Assembly (NCBI RefSeq): GCF_007671685.1
Contig: NZ_VCNL01000005.1
Span: 1 to 64,000, forward strand
DNA length: 64,000 bases
From: Halorubrum salsamenti
GTDB taxonomy: Archaea > Halobacteriota > Halobacteria > Halobacteriales > Haloferacaceae
Direction of reading: 5' to 3'
Below the pieces are notes generated by a model. That model saw nothing but the letters and a program-made list of their open reading frames with translations, was not told the origin of the DNA and ran no database searches. The position numbers and the translations under genes are program-made. Shown here in pieces: positions 17,590 through 26,910 of the stretch (position 1 is its first letter; each line of letters starts with the position of its first letter).

Positions 17590-19107
17590 ATGAGCGATCT
17601 CACGCCACCGACGCGCGAGGAGATAGTCGAGTACGCCGCGGAACACCACATGGACCTTACGGCGGAGGAGGTAGACACGCTGGCGGCCGTGATCCCCGAG
17701 GTGCTCGGGGCGTACGAGCGGCTCGACGAACTGTCGACATCGCCACCACCGGTAGCGTATCCGGACCGGCACGTCGAGGAGGTCGACCCCGACGACGCGG
17801 CCGATCCACTGAATGCGGTGATCCGAACCTGCGTCGTCGAGGGCGCCGACGCGGGCCCGCTGGAGGGCTACGACGTGGGGCTCAAGGACAACGTCTCGTT
17901 GGCCGACGTCGAGACGACGTTCGGTTCGGACGTCCTTTCCGGGTACGTTCCGCGGTACGACGCGACGATCGTCACCCGGCTGCTCGACGCCGGCGCGTCG
18001 ATCACGGCGAAGCTCAACATGGAGAACCTCGCCTTCTCCGGAAGCGGTGAGATGTCGGCGTACGGACCGGTAGTGAACCCGCACGACGACGGCCACTTAG
18101 CGGGCGGATCGTCGAGCGGCTCGGCGGCGGCGGTCGCGAGCGGCCTCGTCGACGTGGCGATCGGCGGCGATCAGGCGGGATCGATCCGGATTCCCGCCGC
18201 GTGGTGTGGCTGCGTCGGCCACAAGCCCACCCACGGGCTCGTCCCGTACACCGGGATCCTCGGACTCGGGCGGACGTTCGACCACACCGGCCCGCTGGCG
18301 TCGAGCGTCGCCGACTGCGCTCGCGTGCTCGACGCGATCGCGGGTGCGGACCCGCTCGATCCGCGGCAGAACGCGGCGGTCCCGACGCAGGCGTACGCCG
18401 ACCGCGTCGAATCGGCTCCCGACGCCGACGGGCTCACGATCGGCGTGCTGACCGAGGGGTTCGGCCACGAGGAGAGCGACCCCGGCGTCGACGAGACGGT
18501 CAGAGAGGCGCTCGACGCCCTCGACGACGCGGGCGCGACCGTCACGGAGGTGTCCGTGCCGATGCACCGCGACGGGCTGGCGATCTGGAACGGAGTCGCC
18601 AACGAGGGGACGACCGCGACGATCGCCGGCGAGGGCGTCGGCCACTTCGCGGACGGCTACTACGACACCGACCTGATGGCCGCGTTCGCCGAGGCGCGCC
18701 GGGAGAACGCCGACGCGTACCCGCCGACGATCAAGCTCGTCGCGACGCTCGGCGCGTACCTCTCGGAGGAGTACCACAGCCGGTACTACGCGAAGGCGCA
18801 GAACCTCTCGCGGGAGCTCTCCGAGGCGTACGACGACGCGCTCGCCGACGTCGACGTGCTGGCGATGCCGACCACGCCGCAGACGGCCCACGAGCGGCTC
18901 GATGACCCCTCGATGGCGCAGATCATCTCGCGCGCGGTGGACATGCTTCCGAACACGGCACCGTTCGACGTGACTGGGCATCCGGCGGTCTCCGTCCCGG
19001 CCGGCGCGAGCGACGGGCTCCCGGTCGGGCTGATGCTCGTCGGCGAGCAGTTCGACGACGCGACGCCGCTGGCCGCCGCACGGGTCGCCGAACGGACGCT
19101 CGGCTGA
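17590..19107 (+). CDS. Amidase-signature hydrolase, enantioselective/nitrile-pathway type
   Basis: A 505-aa amidase-signature enzyme (Ser-cisSer-Lys) that hydrolyses amides to acid and ammonia. The Lys is K99 in GLKDNVS, the cis-Ser lies in AGGSSSGSAA (about 174-176), and the nucleophile is S198 in GGDQAGSIRIPAAWCG. The GGDQxGSIRIPA pattern, the HKPTHGLVPYTG segment, the NTAPFDVTGHPAVSVPAG segment and the extra N-terminal helical domain of about 80 aa match bacterial enantioselective amidases found next to nitrile hydratases, which accept aryl-amides. This separates it from GatA. A perfect palindrome just before the start suggests tight substrate-linked control. The second amidase (33006) has a different layout. 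Confidence 0.88.
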   Translation: MSDLTPPTREEIVEYAAEHHMDLTAEEVDTLAAVIPEVLGAYERLDELSTSPPPVAYPDRHVEEVDPDDAADPLNAVIRTCVVEGADAGPLEGYDVGLKDNVSLADVETTFGSDVLSGYVPRYDATIVTRLLDAGASITAKLNMENLAFSGSGEMSAYGPVVNPHDDGHLAGGSSSGSAAAVASGLVDVAIGGDQAGSIRIPAAWCGCVGHKPTHGLVPYTGILGLGRTFDHTGPLASSVADCARVLDAIAGADPLDPRQNAAVPTQAYADRVESAPDADGLTIGVLTEGFGHEESDPGVDETVREALDALDDAGATVTEVSVPMHRDGLAIWNGVANEGTTATIAGEGVGHFADGYYDTDLMAAFAEARRENADAYPPTIKLVATLGAYLSEEYHSRYYAKAQNLSRELSEAYDDALADVDVLAMPTTPQTAHERLDDPSMAQIISRAVDMLPNTAPFDVTGHPAVSVPAGASDGLPVGLMLVGEQFDDATPLAAARVAERTLG

Positions 19108-19207
19108 TCGGCGCTCGTCGGGAAGGGGGATGAAGACTGTCCGCGAACGACATTTGCATAACATGTTCGTAACGACATTTATATGGGTGTGACACGAATC
19201 CTCACGT

Positions 19208-19813
19208 ATGAGCGCGCAATCTGACTCGGCGGGAGTGTCCTGTTCCGCGTGGGACAACTCGGAGTGCGGGGGCACGCCGTACTGTCCGCCGCGGTGTCCA
19301 CGGTTCGAGGGGAAAGACGGGATGCCGTACGTCGCGCGGCCGTTCAGGGAGGAGGACCGATCGGCGCTCGTTTCGATGTATGCCGATCTCGACCGGTTCA
19401 GCCGCGCGAACGGGCTACCGCCGATGAGCGTCCCGAAGATCGAGTCGTGGCTCGACCGGCTACTCGAGAACGGGTGGAACTTGGTCGTAGTCGACGGCTC
19501 GGAGATCGTCGGTCACGTCGCCGCCGTCCCGGTCGACTCGACCGCGCCCGAGTTCGTGATCTTCGTTCATCAGGACCACCAGAACAACGCGGTGGGGACG
19601 GAACTCGTCAAACAGCTCATTGCGTACGCCGACGACCGGGACCACGAGGGACTCACGCTGGAGGTGTCGACCGGCAACGAGCGCGCGATCACCGTCTACG
19701 AGAACGTCGGGTTCGAGGTCACAGAGGAGAAACTCTCCGAGATCGAGATGGAACTCGATCTCGACGGGTCGCTCGCAGATCGACTCCAGCGTCCACCCGC
19801 GGAGCGCGAGTGA
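19208..19813 (+). CDS. GNAT N-acetyltransferase with N-terminal Cys-rich segment
   Basis: A 201-aa protein. Residues about 40-175 form a GNAT fold with the acetyl-CoA loop around HQDHQNNAVGTELVKQL and the C-terminal NERAITVYENVGF motif typical of amino-group acetyltransferases. Residues 1-40 are separate and hold four cysteines (CSAWDNSEC, then TPYCPPRCPRF), which could bind zinc or a cluster. TTTATAT at 19178-19184 is 24 nt before the ATG, so the message is leaderless and the Cys-rich part is translated. Repeats CGAACGACATTT and ACATGTTCG stand in the promoter and recur upstream of the regulator at 30035. Substrate unknown. Confidence 0.8.
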   Translation: MSAQSDSAGVSCSAWDNSECGGTPYCPPRCPRFEGKDGMPYVARPFREEDRSALVSMYADLDRFSRANGLPPMSVPKIESWLDRLLENGWNLVVVDGSEIVGHVAAVPVDSTAPEFVIFVHQDHQNNAVGTELVKQLIAYADDRDHEGLTLEVSTGNERAITVYENVGFEVTEEKLSEIEMELDLDGSLADRLQRPPAERE

Positions 19814-19897
19814 CGTCCGTCGTTCGGCGTTACTACCGGAAGTTGTCTAGAGACTGCGCTTAGGGCCCTCCGATGGGACGAACGGCGATCGAGACCG

Positions 19898-20299
19898 CTA
19901 TGTCCGTTCGTCTCCGGCGATGAGCACGGGGAGTTCGGTCGTCAGGATAACGTCCTGCGTCACGCTTCCGAACAGCGCCTTTCCGGTCGGCGATCGCTTC
20001 CGACCGGCGAGACAGATCAGGTCGGCCCCGGCTTCGTCGGCGTACCCGATGATCTCCGCCGACGGGTTGCCGCTTCGACCGACGAGTTCGACGTCGATAC
20101 CGGCCGCTTCGAGTTCCGTCTCTGCGAACCGGGCCGTCTGGAGCTGCGCGATCGACGCGCCGGTCGGATTGTCCGAGAACACGTGCAGCACGGTCACGGT
20201 GAGATCCTCCGTCCGCATCGGTAGATCCTCTACGACCGTCTGGACCTGTCGACCAACGCGCTCCTTATCGTCGTCGATAGCGAACAGTATCTCGCTCAT
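19898..20299 (-). CDS. Universal stress protein A family protein
   Basis: A 133-aa single-domain UspA protein. The C-terminal nucleotide-binding pattern G-x2-G-x9-G-S/T is partly kept as LAGRKRSPTGKALFGSVTQDVI, where the first Gly is followed by RKRSPTG, so ATP binding is likely. Small proteins of this family act as cytoplasmic stress or metabolic sensors. The gene converges with the GNAT gene and lies 83 bp from the crotonase at 20383-21159, without obvious operon partners. Confidence 0.85.
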   Translation of the reverse strand: MSEILFAIDDDKERVGRQVQTVVEDLPMRTEDLTVTVLHVFSDNPTGASIAQLQTARFAETELEAAGIDVELVGRSGNPSAEIIGYADEAGADLICLAGRKRSPTGKALFGSVTQDVILTTELPVLIAGDERT

Positions 20300-20382
20300 A
20301 GCCGTTACTTCTCACCCGGATCATAAATAGACTGCTGGTGGTTCCGACGCTGGGGCCCGCCCGGAAGGGGGTATCCCGCCGG

Positions 20383-21159
20383 CTACTCGCCGGTGAACTC
20401 CGGGTCGCGGTCCTCGCGGAACGCCGCGATCCCCTCGCGGTGGTCATCGGTCTCCAGCAGCGTGCTCTGTGCGAGCGACTCGACGGTCCCGGCGGTCCGG
20501 GTGTCCGCGTCGCGGGCGGTGTTGACGACGCGTTTCGCCAGCCCGATCGCCTGTGGCGGGCGGTCACAGAGATCCTCGGCGTACGCGTTGGCCGCCGAAT
20601 CGGGGTCGTCCGCCACGCGCTCGACGAGCCCGACCTCGCGAGCGCGGTCGCCGTCGATCAGCTCGCCGCTGAAGATGAGATCCTTCGCCGTCCCCGGACC
20701 GACGAGGTGAACGAACCGAGAGCAGCCGCCCAGCCCCGGAATGAGCCCGATGTTATGTTCCGGGAATCCGAGCGTCGCGTCCGGCGCCGCGATACGGACG
20801 TCGCAGGCCAACGCGAGTTCGAGCCCGCCGCCGACGCAGGTGCCGTCGATCGCCGCGATCACCGGCTTCTCGATCGTCTCTATCGCGTCGAACGCGCCGC
20901 CGAGGATCCGCGAATTCTCGCGGAACTCGGCGGTCGTCCACTCCTGTGCCTCCTCGAAGAGCGCGACATCGGCCCCGACGGAGAACACCTCGTCGCCGCC
21001 GGCGACGATCCCGACCCGCACGCGGTCCTCGCGGAAGACGTCGACCGCCTCGGCCAGCTCGTGGCGCATTCGCTGATCGATCGCGTTCACCGGATCGTTG
21101 TCGAGCCGGACCGTCGCAACGCTCTCGTTGACTGCCACGGTTAACGTGTCGAATTCCAT
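20383..21159 (-). CDS. Enoyl-CoA hydratase/isomerase family protein
   Basis: A 258-aa crotonase with oxyanion-hole motifs SVGADVALFEE and GTCVGGGLELALACD. The first catalytic Glu (GGGLELA) is kept; the second region reads GFPEHNIGLIPGLGGCSRFVHLVG, with Cys for the usual Thr, so substrate or chemistry may differ from a classical hydratase. It lies 84 bp downstream of another crotonase and the Liv transporter genes, all on the minus strand, which may make one long transcription unit beginning at 26910. The ATG at 21159 starts the conserved part. Confidence 0.82.
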   Translation of the reverse strand: MEFDTLTVAVNESVATVRLDNDPVNAIDQRMRHELAEAVDVFREDRVRVGIVAGGDEVFSVGADVALFEEAQEWTTAEFRENSRILGGAFDAIETIEKPVIAAIDGTCVGGGLELALACDVRIAAPDATLGFPEHNIGLIPGLGGCSRFVHLVGPGTAKDLIFSGELIDGDRAREVGLVERVADDPDSAANAYAEDLCDRPPQAIGLAKRVVNTARDADTRTAGTVESLAQSTLLETDDHREGIAAFREDRDPEFTGE

Positions 21160-21243
21160 AGTGGTGGGCTCGCGGCTGATCGACTTGGTTCTTTCTCCCG
21201 CGAAGAACCGCGGCACCGAGGCTGACGGGTCGGCCCCTCCCCG

Positions 21244-22044
21244 TCAGCTCCACTCCGGCTCGCGCTCCGAGAAGAACGCCGCGAGCCCTTCGTCGAACGT
21301 GTCCGACTCGCTCATTCGTTTTATCGCCGAGCGCTCCCGTTCGAGGTGGCGATCGAGTCCTCCCTCGAAAGCGGTGTCGAGAAGTCGTTTCGTCCGTGCG
21401 TACGCTTCGGTCGGCCCTGCAGCGTAGTCGGCTGCCCTCTCTGTCACCGTGGCGAGAAACTCCTCTTCCGACCCCTCATACCGCTCGTTCGCGATTCCGA
21501 GGTCGACGGCTTGCGCCGCGTCGATCGGATCGGGATCGAACAGTAGCTCTCGCGCGCGATACGGTCCGACCGTCCACACGAGGAAGAACGGCGTCGCGTT
21601 GTCCGGCGTGAGCCCGATTCGGGCGTACGCCGTGTCGAACACCGCATCCTCGTGGACGTGGATCAGATCCGACGCGAGTGCGAACCCGAGGGCGCCCCCC
21701 GCAGCGACGCCCGTCACCGCCGCGATAACCGGTGCCGGGAACTCTCGAACGGCCCGGATCAGTCGGTTTGAGGCGGCCGCGATGGCGTCGATCTTCGCGG
21801 ACCGCATCTCTTGTGGCGCCTGTTCGATCGCCTGTAGGTCGGCGCCCGCGGAGAACACCGGGTCACCGTACAGGACGAGACAGCCCGCCTCGCCGGCGAC
21901 CGACTCAACGGTTTTCGCCATCGCCTCCACCTTCGCCGGGCGGAACACGTTCAGCGGTTCCTCTCCCTCCTCCATCGCGATCCGGACTACGTTCCCGTCG
22001 TCGACGCGCTCGACGCGGACGAGCGGGTGCGGTCGCTCAGTCAT
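21244..22044 (-). CDS. Divergent enoyl-CoA hydratase/isomerase family protein
   Basis: A 266-aa crotonase-fold protein. The oxyanion motifs survive (SAGADLQAIE; TGVAAGGALGFALASD), but the first catalytic Glu of GGxxELA is Gly/Phe here (GALGFA) and the second region reads YARIGLTPDNATPFFLVWTVG, lacking GGT. It is therefore probably an isomerase, hydrolase or decarboxylase-like family member rather than a hydratase. It lies 54 bp after livF on the same strand and 84 bp before the next crotonase, suggesting that the transported substrate is processed as a CoA thioester. Confidence 0.78.
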   Translation of the reverse strand: MTERPHPLVRVERVDDGNVVRIAMEEGEEPLNVFRPAKVEAMAKTVESVAGEAGCLVLYGDPVFSAGADLQAIEQAPQEMRSAKIDAIAAASNRLIRAVREFPAPVIAAVTGVAAGGALGFALASDLIHVHEDAVFDTAYARIGLTPDNATPFFLVWTVGPYRARELLFDPDPIDAAQAVDLGIANERYEGSEEEFLATVTERAADYAAGPTEAYARTKRLLDTAFEGGLDRHLERERSAIKRMSESDTFDEGLAAFFSEREPEWS

Positions 22045-22098
22045 AGCGCGACACCTTCGACGTCTGCAGGCGGGTGAAACGGGGAACCATCGTCTGAA

Positions 22099-22815
22099 TC
22101 ATTTCACTCCCAAGTAGCTCTCCATCGTTTCCCTGTCCTCGAGCAGCTCTGAGGCGGGTGACTCGTGGACGATCCTCCCGGTCTCGAGGACGTACGCTCT
22201 GTCCGCGAGCCCGAGCGCCATCTCGGCGTTCTGCTCGACGAGGAGCACCGTCACGCCCCGCTCGTTCAAGTCGCGGACGATGTCCGCGACGTCGTCGACG
22301 ATCTGCGGCGCTAGCCCCTCGCTCGGCTCGTCGAGCAGGAGGAGGTCCGTTTCGGGGCCCAACAGCGCGCGCGCGATCGCGAGCATCTGCTGCTCGCCGC
22401 CGCTCATCGTGCCGGCCTGCTGGTTGCGGCGCTCGTCGAGCCGGGGGAACTGGTCGTACACCTCCTCGAACTGCGCCGACTGGTCCCCTTCGCCGCTGTG
22501 GGCCGCCAGCCGGAGGTTCTCCTCGACGGTGAGGCTCCCGAACACGCGTCGCTCCTCCGGGATCCAAGAGATTCCGCGCTTGCGTATCTGGTTCGGGTCG
22601 AGCCCGTCGATCGCCTCGCCACGTATCTCGACGGTGCCGCTCGTCGGCGGCGTCAGTCCCATCACGCTCCGGAGCGTCGTCGTCTTCCCCGCTCCGTTGC
22701 GCCCGACGAGAGCGATGATCTCGCCCTCTCCGACCGACAGCGACAGGTCGAACAGGATGTGGCTCTCGCCGTAGTGAGTGTTGATCCCGTCGACGGAGAG
22801 CAGGGGATCACTCAT
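22099..22815 (-). CDS. livF: Branched-chain-amino-acid-type ABC transporter ATPase LivF
   Basis: A 238-aa ATPase of the HAAT family. Walker A (GRNGAGKTTT), the signature MSGGEQQMLAIARALL, Walker B (LLLLDEPSEGLAP) and the switch His region (VTVLLVEQN) are intact. It energises uptake with LivG through the LivHM pore. The start at 22815 (MSDPLL) overlaps the livG stop by 8 bp; an in-frame ATG three codons earlier is possible. It is the last transporter gene of the cluster and is followed by two crotonases. Confidence 0.92.
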   Translation of the reverse strand: MSDPLLSVDGINTHYGESHILFDLSLSVGEGEIIALVGRNGAGKTTTLRSVMGLTPPTSGTVEIRGEAIDGLDPNQIRKRGISWIPEERRVFGSLTVEENLRLAAHSGEGDQSAQFEEVYDQFPRLDERRNQQAGTMSGGEQQMLAIARALLGPETDLLLLDEPSEGLAPQIVDDVADIVRDLNERGVTVLLVEQNAEMALGLADRAYVLETGRIVHESPASELLEDRETMESYLGVK

Positions 22816-23614
22816 GACCGCCACCCCGAAGGTACGCCTCCTGTACCCGCTCGTCCGACTGTACCTCCGACGGTACTCCCTGAGTGAGCAGTTTGCCCTC
22901 GTTCAACACCGCAATCTGGTCGGAGATATCCATGACGATGTCCATATCGTGTTCGATGATCACGACCGTCGTGTCGGACGCGATGTCCTCGATCAGCTCG
23001 ACGGTCTCGTTCGTCTCCTCCGGACTCATCCCGGCCGTCGGTTCGTCCATCAGCAGCAGTCGCGGCTCCGACGCGAGCGCGATCGCGACTTCGAGGTGGC
23101 GCCGCTGCCCGTACGCCAGGCTCGACGCCGTCTCGGTCGCGACATCGTCGAGCCCGACTCGTTCTAGCACCCGTTCCGCGTCCGCGATCGGCTCATCGTG
23201 AGACGCGTGATGGGTGAGGAAATCCGACGGACCGAACCCGGTGTAGCGGGCTTGCGCCGCGAGCCGGACGTTCTCCAACGCGGTGAGTGCCGAGAAGAAG
23301 TTCGTGATCTGGAACGACCGCACGATCCCTCGCCGGACGACCTCGTGTGGCTCGACGTCGCTGATCTGCTCGCCGTCGAACTCGATCCGCCCCTCGGTCG
23401 GGGCGTGCTTCCCGGTGAACGTGTTGAACAGGGTCGTCTTCCCGGCGCCGTTCGGCCCGATGATCGCCGTGATCCCGCCGTCGGGGATCTCGAGCGAGAC
23501 GTCGTCGAGCGCGGTGAGCGGCCCGAACCGCTTCGTGAGCCCTTCGGTTCTGAGGATGGCTCCGCTCGATGCGTCCGCGTCCGTCTCGGCTCCTCCGATC
23601 GTGTTTCCGCTCAT
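22808..23614 (-). CDS. livG: Branched-chain-amino-acid-type ABC transporter ATPase LivG
   Basis: A 268-aa ATPase with Walker A GPNGAGKTTLF, a family-typical degenerate signature LAYGQRRHLEVAIAL, Walker B LLLMDEPTAGMSPEE and the C-terminal LivG extension (VLNEGKLLTQGVPSEVQ). It starts 2 bp after livM ends and overlaps livF, so it is translated as part of the operon. Together with LivF it forms the heterodimeric motor of the importer. Confidence 0.93.
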   Translation of the reverse strand: MSGNTIGGAETDADASSGAILRTEGLTKRFGPLTALDDVSLEIPDGGITAIIGPNGAGKTTLFNTFTGKHAPTEGRIEFDGEQISDVEPHEVVRRGIVRSFQITNFFSALTALENVRLAAQARYTGFGPSDFLTHHASHDEPIADAERVLERVGLDDVATETASSLAYGQRRHLEVAIALASEPRLLLMDEPTAGMSPEETNETVELIEDIASDTTVVIIEHDMDIVMDISDQIAVLNEGKLLTQGVPSEVQSDERVQEAYLRGGGHE

Positions 23615-23616
23615 GG

Positions 23617-24696
23617 TCAGTCACGCACCTCCCGCACGTAGTTTTTCAGCGCCTGCTTCACGTTGTCGACCGCGCCGCTCGGATCGTCACGCAGCGATAT
23701 CAGCGCCCCGGCGATGCCGCGCGGCGCGAAGATAACCACGAGCACGAACAGCGTGCCGAGGATCACCTCCCAGCTGGCGACGCCGCCGAGCCGGTCCTCG
23801 AGGAAGACGACGAGCCCGGCGCCGACCATCGGTCCCCAGAGGGTCCCCATCCCGCCGAGCAGCACCATCACGACCAACTCGCCGCTGACCGTCCAATGGA
23901 GCAGCCCCGGGTTCGCGACGCTCTGGAAGGGGACGTACAGCCCGCCGGCGAGCCCGGCGAATCCTCCGCTTATCGCGAAGGCGATGACCTTGTACCGCTG
24001 GACATCGTACCCGATGAACTCGATCCGCTCTTCGTTCTCGCGGATCCCCTGAACGACCCGTCCGAACGGGGAGTTCGCGAGCCGGATCAGTCCGGCGAGC
24101 GACAGCGCGACGAGGGCGAGGGTGAGGAAGTAGTAGGCGAGCGGATCACCGAATCCGATCCCGGCCAGTTCGTAGGAGCCGATCCCGTAGAGACCGTTGT
24201 CGCCGCCGGTCACCGTCTCTACGCCGGCGACCGTCGCCGGGAGGTCGGTGAAGACGACGACGTACAGCAGTTGGGCGAACGCCAGCGTCAGCATCGCAAA
24301 GTAGATCCCGCGTGCTCGAACGCTGAGCCATCCGATCAGCGCGGCGACGACCACACCGACCAAGACCGAGGCGGGCAAGACGACCAAAGCGTTCGGCGTC
24401 ACCTGTCCGACGAGCAGTGCAGCCGTGTACCCTCCTGCACCGTACATCGCCGCGTGTCCGAACGACAGCAGGCCGGCGTAGCCGAAGACGAAATCGAGGC
24501 TCAACGCCAGCAGTGCGAACGCCAGCATTCGAACGAGGAGATTGACCCAGAACGGCTGAATCGATCCGGCGATCGGTCCCGCGGCGGCGAGACCGAGGAT
24601 GCCAACAACTAGCAAGATCCGCCCCGGCCGCGAGAGGATCTGGTTTCCTGTTCGTGCCTTGTCGTCGTCTCGTAGGAGTTCGAATACCGGCATCAT
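23617..24696 (-). CDS. livM: Branched-chain-amino-acid-type ABC permease LivM
   Basis: A 359-aa membrane permease with about nine to ten hydrophobic segments. The LivM signature (LALSLDFVFGYAGLLSFGHAAMYGAGGY) and the cytoplasmic coupling region FGRVVQGIRENEERIEFIGYDVQRYK are present. Its ATG overlaps the livH stop (ATGA), so it is translationally coupled. Pairs with LivH in the pore. Confidence 0.93.
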   Translation of the reverse strand: MMPVFELLRDDDKARTGNQILSRPGRILLVVGILGLAAAGPIAGSIQPFWVNLLVRMLAFALLALSLDFVFGYAGLLSFGHAAMYGAGGYTAALLVGQVTPNALVVLPASVLVGVVVAALIGWLSVRARGIYFAMLTLAFAQLLYVVVFTDLPATVAGVETVTGGDNGLYGIGSYELAGIGFGDPLAYYFLTLALVALSLAGLIRLANSPFGRVVQGIRENEERIEFIGYDVQRYKVIAFAISGGFAGLAGGLYVPFQSVANPGLLHWTVSGELVVMVLLGGMGTLWGPMVGAGLVVFLEDRLGGVASWEVILGTLFVLVVIFAPRGIAGALISLRDDPSGAVDNVKQALKNYVREVRD

Positions 24697-25562
24697 GCGG
24701 CCTCCGTTGCGCCAAACAGTCCGTTTGGTTTCACCATCAACACAATCGCCATCAGTCCGAACAGGGCCAAGTCGGTCAGCGTCGGGGCGATCAGAGCGCC
24801 GTACGAGGTGACGAGTCCGATGAGCAGCGCGGAGAAGACGGCGCCGCGGAAGCTCCCGAGCCCCCCGATGACGACGATCACGAACGCCTCGATGATGATT
24901 CCCATCCCCATCCCGGGGTTGACGGAGCGCGACGCCCCGAGGAGGACGCCCGCGAGCCCCGCGAGTACCGCACCGAGCACGAAGACGCCGGTGAACACCT
25001 TCGAAACGTCGATCCCGAGGGCGTCGACCATCTCCGTGTCGTGAGCGCTCGCCCGCATGATGATTCCGAGGTTGCTCCGGTCGATCGCGAGCCAGACGCC
25101 GCCGATCAGCGCCGTGCTGATCGCGAGGACGAACAGCCGGTACACCGGGTAGTCCACCACGCCGAGCGACAGGGTGCCGGTGAGCAGCGCCGGCTGGGCG
25201 ATCTGCCGCGCCTGTCCGCCCCAGATCTGGACGACGGCACCTTGGATCATGATGGCGAACCCGAACGTCAACAGAATGTGGTACAGGGGATTCCGTCCGT
25301 ACAGCGGACGCAGCGAGAACACCTCGATCGCTATCCCGACCACGCCGACCAGAAGCGGCGCGAGCAGCAGCGCGAGCCAGAAGCTCCCGAGTTCGACCGC
25401 GATCACCGACCCGAAGTACGCTCCGAGCATGTACAGGGCCCCGTGCGCGAAGTTGATGACGTCGAGCATCCCGAAGATGAGCGTCAGCCCCGCAGCGATC
25501 AGGGCGAGTATCATCCCGGACTGGACGCCGAGCAGGGTGGCGCGAACGATCGACTCGATCAT
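24693..25562 (-). CDS. livH: Branched-chain-amino-acid-type ABC permease LivH
   Basis: A 289-aa membrane permease with about eight hydrophobic helices. The LivH hallmark LIFGMLDVINFAHGALYMLGAYFG and the coupling-loop stretch LGIIMRASAHDTEMVDALGIDV are visible. It follows the binding-protein gene after 67 bp and overlaps livM by 4 bp. HAAT-family pores also carry urea, short amides and aromatic acids in bacteria, so amino acid transport should not be assumed. Confidence 0.93.
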   Translation of the reverse strand: MIESIVRATLLGVQSGMILALIAAGLTLIFGMLDVINFAHGALYMLGAYFGSVIAVELGSFWLALLLAPLLVGVVGIAIEVFSLRPLYGRNPLYHILLTFGFAIMIQGAVVQIWGGQARQIAQPALLTGTLSLGVVDYPVYRLFVLAISTALIGGVWLAIDRSNLGIIMRASAHDTEMVDALGIDVSKVFTGVFVLGAVLAGLAGVLLGASRSVNPGMGMGIIIEAFVIVVIGGLGSFRGAVFSALLIGLVTSYGALIAPTLTDLALFGLMAIVLMVKPNGLFGATEAA

Positions 25563-25629
25563 TCAGTCGGCCCTCCTCGTCGTAGCGCGAGACGGTCGGC
25601 GAGCGGTGACGCGTGTGGAACGGACCATG

Positions 25630-26910
25630 TTAGCTGAGATCACAGTCCCATGTGGGGCCCTCGACGCTCTCGATCGTCTCCACGACCTGATTTTCGACCG
25701 GCTGTTCGCCGTCGCTCTCGACGACCTCGCGGACGTACATGTTCTGAATGGCCTCGTGGGTCTGCTCGTTGAACCGGAAGCTCCCGCGCGGGCTGTCGAT
25801 CTCCATCCCGCTGAGCGCGCCCGACAGCTCGTCGGGCTCCGCGCTGCCGGTCTCCTCGACGGCGGCGGCGAACGCTTGCGCCGAGTCGTACCCCTGACAC
25901 GCGTACACGTTGGCCGTGCTGTCGTACGCGCCGCGGTAGTTCTCGACGAACGTCTGGTTCCGCTCGCTCTCCTGTGCGGGCGTGTAGTGGAGCAACGAGT
26001 ACATGCCGAGCGCGGCCTCTCCCTGTGCGGGGAGCGTGTCTTCCGACAGGAGGAATCCGCTTCCGGTCTGAGTCATCTCCTCGTTGAGGCCGTAGTCGGC
26101 GAAGGCGGAGACGTATCCGACCGCGTCGCTCCCGGCGAAGAAGGAGAAGACGGCGTCAGCCCCGCTGCTCTCGATTTGGCCCAGATACGTCGAGTAGTCG
26201 TCGGTGCCGAGCGGCGCGCCGACCTCGGCGACGATCTCGCCGCCCGCCTCCTCGAAGGCCTCGCCGAAGAAGTTCTTGGAGTTCTGGCCGAACGCGTAGT
26301 CAGCGTACGCCAGACAGACGTTGTCGGCGACGTTCTCGTACACCCACTCCGCCAGCGGCGCGCTCGTCTGCCAGTCGTTGAACGACGTCCGGAAGTGGTA
26401 GTCCAGACACCCTTCTTGAGTGACGCGGTAGTCGCCGGCGTTGGCGTTCAGCCAGATCGCGCTCGCCTCCGACTCGATGGTGTCCATGATCGCGATCGCG
26501 ACCGCGCTCGACACCGGACCGACGATCACGTCCGCCTGCTCTTCGATGAGCAGCTCGCGGGTCACGTCGACGCCGCGGTTCGTGTCCGCCTCCGTGTCGC
26601 GTTGGACGGTTTCGACCTCTCGTCCGTCGATCTCGCCGCCGTTCTGTTCGAGGTACATCTCGAACCCGTTGACGATGCTCTCGCCGAGCATCGCGTACGT
26701 CCCGGTGAACGGGAGCGCGTAGCCGACGGTGAGTCCGCCGCCGCCCTCGCCACTACCACCGAGGCACCCGCCGATCGCGGCGGCCGTCCCGACCGCCGCA
26801 CCCGTGTGGAGGTACTTCCGCCGCGACATCGTCGATCTGTCCGAGTCGCCGGAATTCCCGTGGCGATCTCGTTCATGATTGCTACTATTTCTCATGGGTC
26901 TGCGAGCCAT
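25630..26910 (-). CDS. Liv-type periplasmic-binding lipoprotein (Tat-exported)
   Basis: A 426-aa type I binding protein. After a hydrophilic N-region the twin-arginine motif SRRKYLHTG and a lipobox ending GGCLGG are visible, so it is exported folded and anchored by lipid on the outer face. The ligand-binding fold starts at LTVGYALPFTGTYAMLGESIVNGFEMY. It delivers the substrate to LivHMGF. An AT-rich TATA region at 26930-26945 supports the ATG at 26910 as a leaderless start. With amidases, CoA ligase and aromatic genes nearby, an aromatic acid or amide ligand (as for CouP-type proteins) is a reasonable guess, not shown. Confidence 0.9.
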   Translation of the reverse strand: MARRPMRNSSNHERDRHGNSGDSDRSTMSRRKYLHTGAAVGTAAAIGGCLGGSGEGGGGLTVGYALPFTGTYAMLGESIVNGFEMYLEQNGGEIDGREVETVQRDTEADTNRGVDVTRELLIEEQADVIVGPVSSAVAIAIMDTIESEASAIWLNANAGDYRVTQEGCLDYHFRTSFNDWQTSAPLAEWVYENVADNVCLAYADYAFGQNSKNFFGEAFEEAGGEIVAEVGAPLGTDDYSTYLGQIESSGADAVFSFFAGSDAVGYVSAFADYGLNEEMTQTGSGFLLSEDTLPAQGEAALGMYSLLHYTPAQESERNQTFVENYRGAYDSTANVYACQGYDSAQAFAAAVEETGSAEPDELSGALSGMEIDSPRGSFRFNEQTHEAIQNMYVREVVESDGEQPVENQVVETIESVEGPTWDCDLS

